Shown one piece after another: positions 51,060 to 60,805 of a DNA stretch of 64,000 bases; within the stretch, counting starts at the first letter, position 1; each line of letters opens with the position of its first letter. Position numbers and translations under genes: made by a program. Source of the stretch: CAMPJM01 sp964440915 (GTDB lineage Bacteria; Bacteroidota; Bacteroidia; Cytophagales; Cyclobacteriaceae). The notes under the pieces were generated by a model. That model did not search any database. It was not told where the DNA came from and was given only the letters and a program-made list of their open reading frames with translations. The stretch is taken from contig CAYTTV010000004.1 of the NCBI GenBank assembly GCA_964440915.1, positions 1 through 64,000 of the forward strand. Direction: 5' to 3'.

Positions 51060-53246
51060 TCAAACGGCCACTAGCTCCTCCACTTTTTCTGTGCAAATGT
51101 GGATGGTTGCCCTAGTCCCTTGTTTTTGTGCCATATCATCTTCTAATGCTTCGATGGAAAAAGTGATGGTATTATCATGCTGTTGGTTGTATATAGATAA
51201 ACGCTCTCGTATCAGTTTTAATCCTAAATGAGTCCCATCCTGTTTAGGCCCATTTTTATAATAATCTTTTTTAATACCATCACCATTGTCTACCACTTCC
51301 ACGCATACGCCATTATCCTTCCTGGCAACATTGATTTCTAATTTTTTATCCGTGTTCTTGCTTGGTAAGAGGCCATGTTTTATGGCGTTTTCTGCCAGAG
51401 GTTGGAGAATTTTGGGTGGTATCATCACTTGTTTGATGTCTACTTCTGGAGAAATATTGACAGAAAAAGTAAACTCACTGTTAAACCGGAGCTTTTCAAT
51501 CTCCAAATAAAGCGTAGTAGTTCTAATCTCTTCCTTGAGTGGGATAACATTTTTACGATTGCTTGTCAAGCTCAACCGAAGCAACTGCGCAAAAGTATTG
51601 AGATAATCGATGGCGGCTTTACTTTGATTCTTGATGACCAACCAACGAACTGCATTCATCCCATTGAATAAGAAGTGAGGATTCATCTGAGACTCTAAAG
51701 ATTGCAGAGCCAAAGACTGTATCTTGTTTTCAAACCTGCTCTTAATCAATTTTATCCTGCGTTGCTCATTTTCTTTTTGTTGATGTACAATTTCAACCAA
51801 TGCTTGCTCCAATTGGCGGTTTGTCTCTTCTATTTTATCTTTCTGTAATGATATTTCATCACGCTGCTGTAGGATCTGTTGGTTGCTCAGCAATAGCAAT
51901 TTATTGGATTTCCTTTTGGTCATATTGTTTCTATGGAGCAACATCGCAATTATGCCAATGGAAATTAAGCCTACGATAAGCAACATGAGCAGGAACTGTT
52001 GGTTTTGCATGGCTTCTTCCTGCTGGGCGAGCTGGGCCTGATGTATTACCTGATCCTTTTCGAGCAAGGCAATCTGCGCTTCTTTTTTTTCATAGGCATA
52101 TCGCTTTTCAATAGCAGCAATAGCCGTTTCCTGTTCTTTTAACGCAATGCTGTCTTTATAGGACTGCGCTAACTTATAATATTCAAAAGCTTTGGCACTA
52201 TTTGATTGTTCTTCATAAACATCCGACATCCCCGAATACAACCCGAACAATATCCCCTTATAATTAGACGCCATAGCCAAAGGCAATGATTGCTGATAAT
52301 AGTCTATCCCCTTGGCATAATTGCCCTTCAATCTCTCCACCTCCCCGAGATGCAGCAACAACTCCGCTTGTTTATGCTTATTCTCAAGTTGTACAAACAA
52401 CGCTAATGATTTAAAATAGTAGTCTTTTGCCAACTCTAAGCTTTTGCTTTCTTTTACATAGTTCAACCCGAAATATTGGTAAGTAATCGCCAAACCAAAA
52501 GTATCCTTACGATCCGAGTTGATCTCCAGCAACTGCTCTAAATATTGCCTGGCGACGAGGTATTCTTCCCTTTCATTATAATAATCACTTATCGAGAGGT
52601 AATTCATGGCCATTCCCAGTGTATTCTCTCTTGCTTTTTCTGCTGCAAGAGCCCGTTCAAAATAGATGATGGCATCATTCGACCGATTGGGCATGTGCAG
52701 CAAGGTATTGCCCAGTCCATTGCATGCTATAGCAATGTTGCGCAGGTCATTTTGGGCCTCCGCCACTTTCAGAGCTTCCATATAGTAGAGTACAGCCTTG
52801 TCATACTCTTGTGCATACCGAGCTGCCACCCCCGCATTGTTGGCGCAAATCATTTGAACAAGCGGCGCATCTTCCGAATCCTTAACAAGCTCAAAAGCCT
52901 TCATATGAAGTGCCAAAGCCTCTTGATATAATTGGTGATACCGATATAAAAGGCCTAGGTTATCCAAAGCCTTTGCATAAAGGATGGGATTGTTGCTCCT
53001 AAGTGCTATTGTCACCGCATGTTCAGCATGTTGGTATTCTATGGTTTCATTGTGATCGTTTCTATGAATATCTCTCGAAGCTTTTATTGCCTTTTCTACT
53101 TCTAGGGAATCAGCATAAAATTCTTTTGAGAAAATACCGCCTTTCAGTTCTACCTGGGGCAATGCATCACTACATACTAATATTAAAAATAAAAGTGTAA
53201 AAGCTAAGACCTTATGAAAAATAACAATTGCCGATATATTATGCAT
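51060..53246 (-). CDS. TPR-containing sensor histidine kinase (LytS/His_kinase type)
   Basis: 728 aa from ATG 53246; an upstream TTG at 53264 is possible. Signal/anchor at 8-27, then about eight tetratricopeptide repeats (residues 60-370, with pairs such as ALDNLGLLYRYHQLYQEALALHMKAF). A membrane helix (FLLMLLIVGLISIGIIAMLLHR, about 420-440) follows, then a coiled coil, then the His_kinase domain with the phospho-acceptor in LESQMNPHFLFNGMNAVRWL. The ATPase carries PPKILQPLAENAIKHG and VVDNGDGIK. Usually paired with a LytTR regulator, but none adjoins. Confidence 0.93.
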   Translation of the reverse strand: MHNISAIVIFHKVLAFTLLFLILVCSDALPQVELKGGIFSKEFYADSLEVEKAIKASRDIHRNDHNETIEYQHAEHAVTIALRSNNPILYAKALDNLGLLYRYHQLYQEALALHMKAFELVKDSEDAPLVQMICANNAGVAARYAQEYDKAVLYYMEALKVAEAQNDLRNIAIACNGLGNTLLHMPNRSNDAIIYFERALAAEKARENTLGMAMNYLSISDYYNEREEYLVARQYLEQLLEINSDRKDTFGLAITYQYFGLNYVKESKSLELAKDYYFKSLALFVQLENKHKQAELLLHLGEVERLKGNYAKGIDYYQQSLPLAMASNYKGILFGLYSGMSDVYEEQSNSAKAFEYYKLAQSYKDSIALKEQETAIAAIEKRYAYEKKEAQIALLEKDQVIHQAQLAQQEEAMQNQQFLLMLLIVGLISIGIIAMLLHRNNMTKRKSNKLLLLSNQQILQQRDEISLQKDKIEETNRQLEQALVEIVHQQKENEQRRIKLIKSRFENKIQSLALQSLESQMNPHFLFNGMNAVRWLVIKNQSKAAIDYLNTFAQLLRLSLTSNRKNVIPLKEEIRTTTLYLEIEKLRFNSEFTFSVNISPEVDIKQVMIPPKILQPLAENAIKHGLLPSKNTDKKLEINVARKDNGVCVEVVDNGDGIKKDYYKNGPKQDGTHLGLKLIRERLSIYNQQHDNTITFSIEALEDDMAQKQGTRATIHICTEKVEELVAV

Positions 53247-53627
53247 AGGGTGGTATTGAACCAACTTTTAAATTTTACTATATGCCTAAATATAAGGACT
53301 TTTCACCAACATGATGAATATTTTTCCTTGTCTTAATTCACAATGCGTCTGAAATTCATGCGAAAGATAGGAGCCATTATCAAAGCTGAAAGCAAGGGTG
53401 TCTCTGTTGAATGCGCTCTTTTGAATACTCTCTATATTAGCCTGAGGTTGAAACAAGGGGCTAAAACAGAAGAAATGTCAAAAGTCCCTTCTATGGTAAG
53501 AAAGCACATATAAAAGGAAAAGCCTTGAGCGTGGTGATAAGGAGAGGTTGATGGCCATGGAGCGGCAGTCTTGCCTGAAGGGATCACGCCCAAATCCTTG
53601 TTTCAATAGTTAGTATTTCTATACCCA
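53247..53627. other. Intergenic stretch without recognised features
   Basis: About 380 bp between the TPR kinase start and the diheme cytochrome stop. A plus-strand frame of 56 codons (53343-53513) lacks a ribosome-binding site and family similarity. No clear hairpin or promoter. Confidence 0.4.
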
Positions 53628-54632
53628 CTATAGGGCAGTCTGTGCTAAAACTGGGTCTGGCGTAAACCTTTCCACGCTATTTTTTACACTTTTGATGGTT
53701 TGTAAGTATGCAAATATTGCTTTCAGGTCTTCAACTTCCATATCTGCATACATGATCCAGGGCATGATCGTATTGAAATCATTTTCGCCGACGGTCATAG
53801 GAAGATAGTCAATGTCTGCATAGCTTTTAAAGCGGTTTACAAAAGTCTCCGAAGTCCAGTTGCCAATGCCCGTCTCTTTATCAGGCGTAATGTTGGCAGA
53901 CCGAACAGTACCACCTGTGGGCATCTTAAATTCAAAGCCTCCTGCCAGTGTCATTTCTTGTATAGGTGCTCCTTTGTCTTGCGGAGTATGACAATCAGCA
54001 CAGCCCGCTATATTCAAGAGATATTTACCTTTTTCAATCATACTCATGCCCTCTGACTGCATGAGGGGCTCAGGATCCTTTGGTATTGTTCGCATCACAA
54101 GATTGAAAGGAAACTTTGCTAAGGACTGTGGAATTTTATGCTCAATAGAAGGTAGGGTTCTTAAATAAGCAATGATCGCCGTCACATCTTTCGGATCCAT
54201 TTTGTTATAGCTAGGATAGGGCATGATAGGAAAAATAGGTTCTCCGTCATTAGTAACCCCCGTAGTAATGAGCCTATATATTTCTCCGTCTGTCCATGAT
54301 GAAAGACCATAAGGGGTAATATTCTTGGAATAAAAAGTGCCGGGAAGACCCATCTTCTCATCGAAAACCTCTCCCCCTTTACCCTCAGTGCCGGGCACAA
54401 TTGGGCCCGAAAATTTAGTCCAATCCCTTGTGCTATGGCAATCGATGCAAACTGCTACATGATTAGCAAGATATGCTCCTCTTTCAATAAGCGCCTGGTC
54501 TTCTGTTGTGACTACAATATCCGATGCCGCACTTACATCGGGCAGTGCCAAGTTGACATAAAGCACGATGCTAGCTAATGCTAAGATTAATAGAAGGCCA
54601 AAAACACCCGTAATTTTTAAGGCTTTTTTCAT
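53628..54632 (-). CDS. Diheme cytochrome c, membrane anchored
   Basis: 334 aa from ATG 54632, chosen because MKKALKITGVFGLLLILALA begins an anchor/signal helix; 15 upstream codons are open. Two haem sites, CIDCH (about 62-66) and CADCH (about 208-212), each in a cytochrome c fold (SKNITPYGLSSWTDGEIYRLITTGV and SANITPDKETGIGNWTSETFVNRF). The pattern resembles alcohol/gluconate dehydrogenase cytochrome subunits of the PF00034 type. Electron partner unknown. Divergent from the DUF1080 gene 244 bp away. Confidence 0.93.
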   Translation of the reverse strand: MKKALKITGVFGLLLILALASIVLYVNLALPDVSAASDIVVTTEDQALIERGAYLANHVAVCIDCHSTRDWTKFSGPIVPGTEGKGGEVFDEKMGLPGTFYSKNITPYGLSSWTDGEIYRLITTGVTNDGEPIFPIMPYPSYNKMDPKDVTAIIAYLRTLPSIEHKIPQSLAKFPFNLVMRTIPKDPEPLMQSEGMSMIEKGKYLLNIAGCADCHTPQDKGAPIQEMTLAGGFEFKMPTGGTVRSANITPDKETGIGNWTSETFVNRFKSYADIDYLPMTVGENDFNTIMPWIMYADMEVEDLKAIFAYLQTIKSVKNSVERFTPDPVLAQTAL

Positions 54633-54876
54633 AGGACACATATTGAATAAGACACTGTAATGCAGAGACTTGTGCAAGTAAAAATGGCATAATTTCTAGC
54701 AATGTCAAAATTTTATTCTATTATTTCAATATTAAATCTAAAATTGTTTAAAATATTTAAGCTGCAGAAATGTGTTTTAACCAAAAAACAAGAAATATTT
54801 TTATTTTGGGGAATATTGCAGCAAATTGAAAATCGATTCTATAATATATAATAACGGTAAAATAAATCTAGTACAC

Positions 54877-55617
54877 ATGAAGCATCATAAACCCCTTTTT
54901 TTAGGAATTACTCTAGGACTGATTTTATCCACTCATATACTTAATGCACAAGGGGGCGATCCATCCCTCACCGAAGTATGGGAGCCAGTTCCTGAGGTCG
55001 TTACACCTGGAGATGGTCAAAAACCTCCCTCTGATGCTATTGTCCTCTTTGACGGGAAAAATCTGGACCAATGGAAAGGAAAAGATGGCGCTGCTAAATG
55101 GGAAGTAAAGAACGGCATAGCAACAGTAGTAGGAGGAGCAGGCGACATTGAAACCAAGCAGGAGTTTGGCGACATACAATTGCATATCGAATGGAGGACG
55201 CCAAAAAAAGTGGAAAGCGAAGGCCAGGGAAGAGGCAACAGTGGCATCTTCTTTCAAGGCATGTATGAACTACAAGTCTTGGATTCTTACGAAAATGCCA
55301 CATACGTAAATGGCATGGCAGGGAGCATCTATAAACAAACGCCACCGCTTGTAAATGCCACTAAGTCACCTGGCGAATGGCAGACCTATGACGTCATCTA
55401 TAGAGCACCTAAATTTTCAGGTGAAGAGCTCGTATCACCTGCTAAAGTAACAGTACTACTAAATGGCGTACTTATTCATGACAACACAGAGATTCAAGGC
55501 ACTACAGAATATATTGGTCCTCCAAAGATAATCTCTCATGGTAAGGGACCACTAAAGCTGCAGGATCACGGCAACCCTGTAAGCTATAGAAACATATGGG
55601 TAAGGGAATTAAGATAG
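54877..55617 (+). CDS. Secreted DUF1080 (3-keto-disaccharide hydrolase) protein
   Basis: 246 aa from ATG 54877 (MKHHKPLFLGITLGLILSTH, signal ending NAQ); an ATG 51 bp upstream is in frame but lies before the signal. The DUF1080 lectin-like domain occupies about 40-246: IVLFDGKNLDQWKGKDGAAKWEVKNGIATV, GDIQLHIEWRTP, GNSGIFFQGMYELQVLDSY, and the terminal GPLKLQDHGNPVSYRNIWVREL. The domain acts on 3-keto sugars or binds glycans. Single gene. Confidence 0.92.
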   Translation: MKHHKPLFLGITLGLILSTHILNAQGGDPSLTEVWEPVPEVVTPGDGQKPPSDAIVLFDGKNLDQWKGKDGAAKWEVKNGIATVVGGAGDIETKQEFGDIQLHIEWRTPKKVESEGQGRGNSGIFFQGMYELQVLDSYENATYVNGMAGSIYKQTPPLVNATKSPGEWQTYDVIYRAPKFSGEELVSPAKVTVLLNGVLIHDNTEIQGTTEYIGPPKIISHGKGPLKLQDHGNPVSYRNIWVRELR

Positions 55618-55624
55618 CCTCTAA

Positions 55625-55667
55625 AATATAAATGCTGGTATCTATATTCAGAACCAGCATTTATATT
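55625..55667. terminator. Bidirectional terminator between the DUF1080 gene and lysC
   Basis: A perfect 15-bp stem, AATATAAATGCTGGT (55625-55639) and ACCAGCATTTATATT (55653-55667), with a 13-nt loop, between two convergent genes. The lower stem is A/T rich, giving a U tract in both directions. Confidence 0.85.
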
Positions 55668-55694
55668 ATAAGAGTATGTGCCAAGTTTAAACCA

Positions 55695-57044
55695 TTACGA
55701 AAGGACTGAAACACCTTTCTTATTCTGCTCAAACAAGCGTTGGTTCAAAGAAATCAAAGCCTCATTCTTATGATCCGTTTCTATTAAGATAGACACATTG
55801 TTTTTGCTCCCACCGTATGAGATCATGCGTATAGGGATATTGGTCAAGCCATCGAACACTTGGTTCATGATCCCTTTTTTATCTACTACCATATTACCCA
55901 CGATACACACGATGGTCATTTCTTCGTCAACCATCACCGTACCTAATTTTTCCAATTCTGTGCAAATAGCCTCCAATTGTGTATTGTCGTCAATCGTTAA
56001 AGACACTGCCACTTCAGAAGTAGTGATCATGTCGATCGGAGTTCGATATTTTTCAAAAACCTCGAAAACTTTTCTCAAAAAGCCGTATGCAAGCAACATC
56101 CTGCTCGACTTAATTTTTATGGCCGTAATGCCATCCTTTGCCGCTATAGCTTTAACGCCACCGCCGGTATGCTCTATACCATTGATCAACGTGCCATGAG
56201 CTTCTGGATCTTGAGAATTCAACAACCTCACTGGAATGTTGAACCTTTGAGCAGGCCTGATGGAGCACGGGTGCAAAATTTTGGCACCAAAATAGGCTAA
56301 TTCTGCTGCCTCATCGAATGATAGGGTTGCGATGGGGCGAGTGTTGGGCACGATACGAGGATCATTGTTGTGCATCCCATCAATATCTGTCCATATCTGT
56401 ACTTCCTCAGCGTTTATTGCCGCTCCGATAAGTGATGCCGTATAGTCGCTTCCTCCTCGCTTCAGATTATCTATTTCACCTTTGGCATTTCTGCAAATGA
56501 AGCCTTGGGTAACGAAAAGTGGGGCACTAGGATAAGCTCCTAAGATCCCTTCCAATTTGTGTGCAATTTCCTGTATAACGGGCTCTCCTTGCTCATCCAC
56601 CACCATAAAATCAAGTGCCGGTATGAGTATAGCAGGTACCTGAATCTCTTCTAAATAGGTGCTAAAAAGCTTGGTGGACAAAAGTTCGCCCTGTGCCAAA
56701 AGCTCTTTATTCAGTTCTGGCGTAAACTTCTTCTTTATAAATGATTTTATATGCTCAAAATGCTCTTCTACAATGGCCTTACTTTTTTCTGTAGCACTTT
56801 CGGTAGAAACCAATTCCCCTACAAAACCATCATAGACTTTTTTCAGGTCTTCTATTTGTCTTGAAGCAATGTCCTTATTTTTTTCTGCTAGCGCCTCTCC
56901 GATTGCAACCAACGTATTGGTAGTGCCAGAGACAGCAGAAAGGACTATGATCTTAGGGCATTCGTCTGCGGTAATAAGGTTTGCCACATGATGCATTCTA
57001 GCAGGGCTACCTACTGATGTGCCACCGAATTTCAGAATTTTCAT
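55695..57044 (-). CDS. lysC: Aspartate kinase
   Basis: 449 aa. Catalytic start KFGGTSVGSPARMHHVANLI, SAVSGTTNTLVAIGE, the FVTQGFICRNAKGEIDNLKRGGSDYTASLIGAAINAEEVQIWTDIDGM stretch with the active-site residues, then two ACT domains in the last 150 residues (GITAIKIKSSRMLL, VDEEMTIVCIVGNMV). Monofunctional, no homoserine dehydrogenase domain. First step toward Lys, Thr, Met and diaminopimelate. No leader element seen. Confidence 0.96.
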   Translation of the reverse strand: MKILKFGGTSVGSPARMHHVANLITADECPKIIVLSAVSGTTNTLVAIGEALAEKNKDIASRQIEDLKKVYDGFVGELVSTESATEKSKAIVEEHFEHIKSFIKKKFTPELNKELLAQGELLSTKLFSTYLEEIQVPAILIPALDFMVVDEQGEPVIQEIAHKLEGILGAYPSAPLFVTQGFICRNAKGEIDNLKRGGSDYTASLIGAAINAEEVQIWTDIDGMHNNDPRIVPNTRPIATLSFDEAAELAYFGAKILHPCSIRPAQRFNIPVRLLNSQDPEAHGTLINGIEHTGGGVKAIAAKDGITAIKIKSSRMLLAYGFLRKVFEVFEKYRTPIDMITTSEVAVSLTIDDNTQLEAICTELEKLGTVMVDEEMTIVCIVGNMVVDKKGIMNQVFDGLTNIPIRMISYGGSKNNVSILIETDHKNEALISLNQRLFEQNKKGVSVLS

Positions 57045-57063
57045 AACAGATTATGACGTTTTT

Positions 57064-57540
57064 TTAAAAACTTAACATTTTAAGTGCAGTATAGGCTGCC
57101 TCATCTCCCTTATTTCCATGTTTTCCACCGGCTCGATCCAAAGCTTGCTTTTGATTGTTGGGTGTCAACACGCCAAATATGACTGGTTTGTTATATTTAA
57201 GGCCAACTTCCGTAAGGCCATGCGCAACCGCCTGGCATATAAAGTCAAAGTGCTTGGTTTCTCCCTGAATCACACATCCCAAACAGATTACCGCATCAAC
57301 TTCTTCTTTTTGGGCCATCCATTGGGCCGCCAAAGTAAGCTCGAAACTCCCGGGTACATCCTTCCGCACAATATTTTCACGCACTGCGCCATTGGCCAAT
57401 AAGGTTCCTAAAGCACCAGCGTACAGCGATTCTGTAACCGTATCGTTCCATTCAGAAACAATAATAACAAAGCGTTTTGTAGAAACGTCTGTTAGTCCTT
57501 CCTTGGTATAGTCACTTAAACTCTTAGATGATGAAGCCAT
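57064..57540 (-). CDS. ribH: 6,7-dimethyl-8-ribityllumazine synthase
   Basis: 158 aa. FVIIVSEWNDTVTESLYAGAL with the substrate Trp/Asn, RENIVRKDVPGSFELTLAAQWMA, CLGCVIQGETKHFDFICQAVAHGLTEVGLKYNKPVIFGVLTPNNQKQALDRAGGKHGNKGDEAAYTAL: complete, with the catalytic His in KHFDF. Joins the ribityl-pyrimidine with the butanone phosphate to form lumazine for riboflavin. Spaced 19 bp from lysC. Confidence 0.97.
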   Translation of the reverse strand: MASSSKSLSDYTKEGLTDVSTKRFVIIVSEWNDTVTESLYAGALGTLLANGAVRENIVRKDVPGSFELTLAAQWMAQKEEVDAVICLGCVIQGETKHFDFICQAVAHGLTEVGLKYNKPVIFGVLTPNNQKQALDRAGGKHGNKGDEAAYTALKMLSF

Positions 57541-57566
57541 TAATAATTAATGCGTTATAATTGCCA

Positions 57567-57574
57567 CAAATTTA
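57567..57574 (-). promoter_or_regulatory. -7 element of ribH-lysC
   Basis: Reads TAAATTTG on the minus strand, an exact TAnnTTTG, 26 bp upstream of the ribH start codon. Confidence 0.45.
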
Positions 57575-57619
57575 GTGTAAATAATTGCAAATGGTGAGGC
57601 TATCCCTGACAAAAGACCC

Positions 57620-57659
57620 AAAAAAAGGGATAAAACATCAAAGCTTTACCCCTTTTTTT
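57620..57659 (-). terminator. Terminator after the TPR gene
   Basis: A 15-bp stem with a single G-T style mismatch (AAAAAAAGGGATAAA at 57620-57634 and TTTACCCCTTTTTTT at 57645-57659) lies 17 bp past the stop and carries a T7 run on the minus strand. A textbook intrinsic terminator. Confidence 0.85.
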
Positions 57660-57676
57660 CACTAAACTTAGTTTTT

Positions 57677-58378
57677 TTACTTTGATGTGAGGGCATCCAA
57701 TCTTGCCTTGTGTTTTAGGGCATTTTGGAATTCAGTAGCATTTGCATACTGATTGATTATCTTATCATAACTTGATTTGGCAGCCTCGTAATTGCCGTCT
57801 CGTTCATAAGCCAATGCTGCTTTGATCAGATAATTGGGCGTAAAGAATTCATTTGGCTTATAATTAGCAGCTTTCACATAGGCATTAGCAGCACTGCTAA
57901 AATTCCCCAACCCCATATAAGCATCGCCTATCAAACTATAAGCACGCGCCTGTAGCAATAGATCAGATGAACTGAACTTTTGCAGGTGAATGATTGCACC
58001 ATCATAATTGCCTTGGTTTAGATATATGGCCCCCACATAGAAATGAGAGAGGTTTGCAGCATCTGTACGCTTGTATTCATCGATAATATCGAGAAAACCA
58101 TAGTTGTTGCCATCCCCATTCAGAGCTTTTACCAGACTATCAGCTTCGAAATAGTAAACCGCCTGGAACATTTCATTCTGGGCAATTTCGTTTTGGTTGG
58201 CAACATAGTACTTGTACATAAACAATCCTGCAATTGCCACGGCAATTATCCCACCCAGACCAAATACGAACTTTCTATTTGTTCTCACAAACTCTTCAGT
58301 TTTGGCTAATCTTTCTGCCAAAACATCAGGGTTTTCGTACACTTCCTTGCCCGGTTTTTCTTTAACTCTTTTACTCAT
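57677..58378 (-). CDS. Membrane-anchored TPR protein (YfgM-like)
   Basis: 233 aa. A cytoplasmic N-terminus, one membrane helix (FVFGLGGIIAVAIAGLFMYKYY, about 38-59) and at least three TPR-like units (NLSHFYVGAIYLNQGNYDGAIIHLQKF, ARAYSLIGDAYMGLGNFSSAANAYVKAA, LIKAALAYERDGNYEAAKSSYDKII) fit the YfgM-like periplasmic chaperone-associated family. It probably acts at the Sec translocon side of the inner membrane. Single gene with its own terminator. Confidence 0.87.
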   Translation of the reverse strand: MSKRVKEKPGKEVYENPDVLAERLAKTEEFVRTNRKFVFGLGGIIAVAIAGLFMYKYYVANQNEIAQNEMFQAVYYFEADSLVKALNGDGNNYGFLDIIDEYKRTDAANLSHFYVGAIYLNQGNYDGAIIHLQKFSSSDLLLQARAYSLIGDAYMGLGNFSSAANAYVKAANYKPNEFFTPNYLIKAALAYERDGNYEAAKSSYDKIINQYANATEFQNALKHKARLDALTSK

Positions 58379-58439
58379 TTATCCATTTTTAAGGATGCAA
58401 ATTTATAATAAAATATATTATAAAAAACAATATTAACTT

Positions 58440-59483
58440 TTAATCCATTATAAATGGATAATCCTCTTGAACATACACATCCTTAAATGCCTCCTCAGGA
58501 GATGGGAATTTAGACTCTTCTGCAAACTGAACATATCCTGCTACATCGTCTTTTATCTTCTTATCGATAGCTTTCAGTTCTTCTTCTGTAGCAAACTTCC
58601 GTTCCAAGATCGTCAGCTTTACCTGCTCGATCGGATCTTTTGATTTGTATTCTTCCAGTTCTTCCTTGGTTCTATATTTCGCAGGATCAGACATGGAGTG
58701 TCCTTTATAACGATAGGTCCTAAGTTCCAATAAAGTTGGTCCGTCACCGTTTCGTGCTCTTTCTGCAGCCTTTTTAATCGCAATATGTACTTTCTCTACA
58801 GACATGGCATCAACAGCCTCTGAGGGCATATCGTAGGCACTTCCCAACTTATACAGCTCAGTCACATTGGATGTCCGTTGCACAGAGGTACCCATAGCAT
58901 AACCGTTATTTTCAATTACAAAAATGGCAGGCAACTTCATGGTCATGGCCAGATTAAGCGACTCATGAAACGCGCCTTGTCGAACGGCTCCATCACCTAA
59001 GTAGGTGATGCTTAAGTTATTTGTTTTGTTATATTTTTCGGCGAAGGCCATACCAACACCAAGTGGTATCTGTCCTCCTACGATTCCATGGCCCCCAAAG
59101 AAATTATGCTCTTTATCAAAAATGTGCATGGACCCGCCCTTTCCTTTAGAAATACCTGTTTCCTTACCAAAAAGCTCGGCCATGATATACTTAGGATCAG
59201 TGCCCAAACCAATCGGATGCGCATGGTCTCTATAGGCAGTGATATATTTATCGTCTTTTTCTAAAGCTGTAACAGCACCGGCTACACATGCTTCCTGGCC
59301 TATGTACAAGTGACAAAAACCCTTGATTTTCTGCTGCCCATACAACTGCCCAGCCTTCTCTTCAAACCTCCTCATGAGTAGCATAGACTCATACCAGTAC
59401 ATATAGGTTTCCTTTGAAAAATTAGCATCAGTAGTGACCTTTGCTTTGCTTTTTTTCTCGATTTTTTCGTTTTTGCTAGCCAT
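58440..59483 (-). CDS. pdhA: Pyruvate dehydrogenase E1 component, alpha subunit
   Basis: 347 aa. ThDP-binding GGHGIVGGQIPLGVGMAFAEKY and YLGDGAVRQGAFHESLNLAMTMKLPAIFVIENNGYAMGTSVQRTS (GDG...N motif) with the phosphorylation-loop-like YRYKGHSMSDPAKYRTKEE. A Lys-rich N-terminus of about 20 residues precedes it. Decarboxylates pyruvate in the PDH complex. The E1 beta and E2 genes are not in the window. Confidence 0.96.
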   Translation of the reverse strand: MASKNEKIEKKSKAKVTTDANFSKETYMYWYESMLLMRRFEEKAGQLYGQQKIKGFCHLYIGQEACVAGAVTALEKDDKYITAYRDHAHPIGLGTDPKYIMAELFGKETGISKGKGGSMHIFDKEHNFFGGHGIVGGQIPLGVGMAFAEKYNKTNNLSITYLGDGAVRQGAFHESLNLAMTMKLPAIFVIENNGYAMGTSVQRTSNVTELYKLGSAYDMPSEAVDAMSVEKVHIAIKKAAERARNGDGPTLLELRTYRYKGHSMSDPAKYRTKEELEEYKSKDPIEQVKLTILERKFATEEELKAIDKKIKDDVAGYVQFAEESKFPSPEEAFKDVYVQEDYPFIMD

Positions 59484-59649
59484 ACTAAATATTTATTGTC
59501 CGTCTCATTATGCAGAGGAATAGCGCATCCTTGCCCTTTTCTTACTATTTATAATGTAATTTTGATGCATATGCCATTAATGTGTTTCCAATAGTATAAT
59601 GGCAATAAGCAGTGCGAAATTAGTTAAAAAACATTCAACAAAGAAATTA

Positions 59650-60756
59650 ATGCATCTGGAAAATCTAAGTTTAGTCAATTTCAAAAACTACGCTTCTCTC
59701 GATATATCATTTTCCCAAGACATTAATTGCTTTGTAGGCTATAATGGAACAGGCAAAACCAATCTCTTGGATGCCATATATTATCTTTCCATGACCAAAA
59801 GTGCTTTCAATAGCGTGGATCAGCAAAACATACGACATGGGGAAGATTTCTTTGCTCTTAGGGGCACATTCGCAAAACAAGATGAAGCATCAAATGTTCA
59901 CTGTAGTTTAAAAACTGGTCAGAAGAAAACCATCAAAAAAAACAAAAAGGAGTACGCCAAAATCAGCGAACATATTGGGCACTTCCCTACTGTGCTGATC
60001 GCTCCTTACGACACGGACCTCATCCGAGAAGGCAGCGAAACCCGCAGGAAATTTTTTGATAGCATCATTTCGCAAATCAACCAAACTTATCTACAAAAGC
60101 TCATCCAATACAATCACCTACTTAAACAACGTAACAGCTTGCTCAAGCAGTTTGCCGACCGTCGGTATTTCGATCAAGATTTGCTATCTTCTTATAATGC
60201 ACCCTTAATGGATTTGGGAAATTATATATATGAAGAAAGAAGAGATTTTTTGACCCACTTCGAACCTGTTTTTCTTGCGCATTTCAAGTTTATCAGTGAT
60301 GAAAAAGAGCTTCCGGCACTCACATACCGCTCTGATCTTTTGCAAGAAGATATCGGAAAATTATTTCAAGCAAGTTTAAAAAAAGATTTGCTTTTACAGC
60401 GCACCAACAGAGGCATTCACAAAGATGATTTTGAATTGGTGATCAACGGCAACTCGCTTAAGAAATTTGGCTCCCAAGGGCAACAAAAGTCTTTTGTAAT
60501 TGCTCTAAAGCTGGCCCAGTTTGATATGATCAAAAATAACAAAGGATTTAAGCCGCTATTGCTTTTGGACGATATTTTCGATAAGTTGGATGAGTTGCGC
60601 ATTCACAAATTGATGATTATGGTAGCTGGAAATAGCTTTGGACAGATTTTCGTTACCGATGCCAGACCCGAACGAACGAAGGCCATGTTTGAAAATATCG
60701 GCGCAGATGTCAGGATATTCCATATAGAGAACGGACAGGCGACATCATTAACTTAA
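59650..60756 (+). CDS. recF: DNA replication and repair protein RecF
   Basis: 368 aa from ATG 59650, chosen because MHLENLSLVNFKNYASLD is the standard RecF start; an earlier ATG at 59599 adds 17 unrelated residues. Walker A GYNGTGKTNLLDAIYYLS, signature GSQGQQKSFVIALKL and Walker B PLLLLDDIFDKLDELR are intact. Acts in RecFOR loading of RecA at gaps. The DciA-like gene follows 49 bp later, a frequent pairing. Confidence 0.96.
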   Translation: MHLENLSLVNFKNYASLDISFSQDINCFVGYNGTGKTNLLDAIYYLSMTKSAFNSVDQQNIRHGEDFFALRGTFAKQDEASNVHCSLKTGQKKTIKKNKKEYAKISEHIGHFPTVLIAPYDTDLIREGSETRRKFFDSIISQINQTYLQKLIQYNHLLKQRNSLLKQFADRRYFDQDLLSSYNAPLMDLGNYIYEERRDFLTHFEPVFLAHFKFISDEKELPALTYRSDLLQEDIGKLFQASLKKDLLLQRTNRGIHKDDFELVINGNSLKKFGSQGQQKSFVIALKLAQFDMIKNNKGFKPLLLLDDIFDKLDELRIHKLMIMVAGNSFGQIFVTDARPERTKAMFENIGADVRIFHIENGQATSLT

Positions 60757-60805
60757 TGCCTATTACAATATTGAAATCTGGTTTTAATTCCTGTACTTTG
60801 TAACA

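Noticed and set aside
53343..53513. 56-codon plus-strand frame between the kinase and the diheme cytochrome
   Set aside because: No ribosome-binding or promoter signal and no family similarity.
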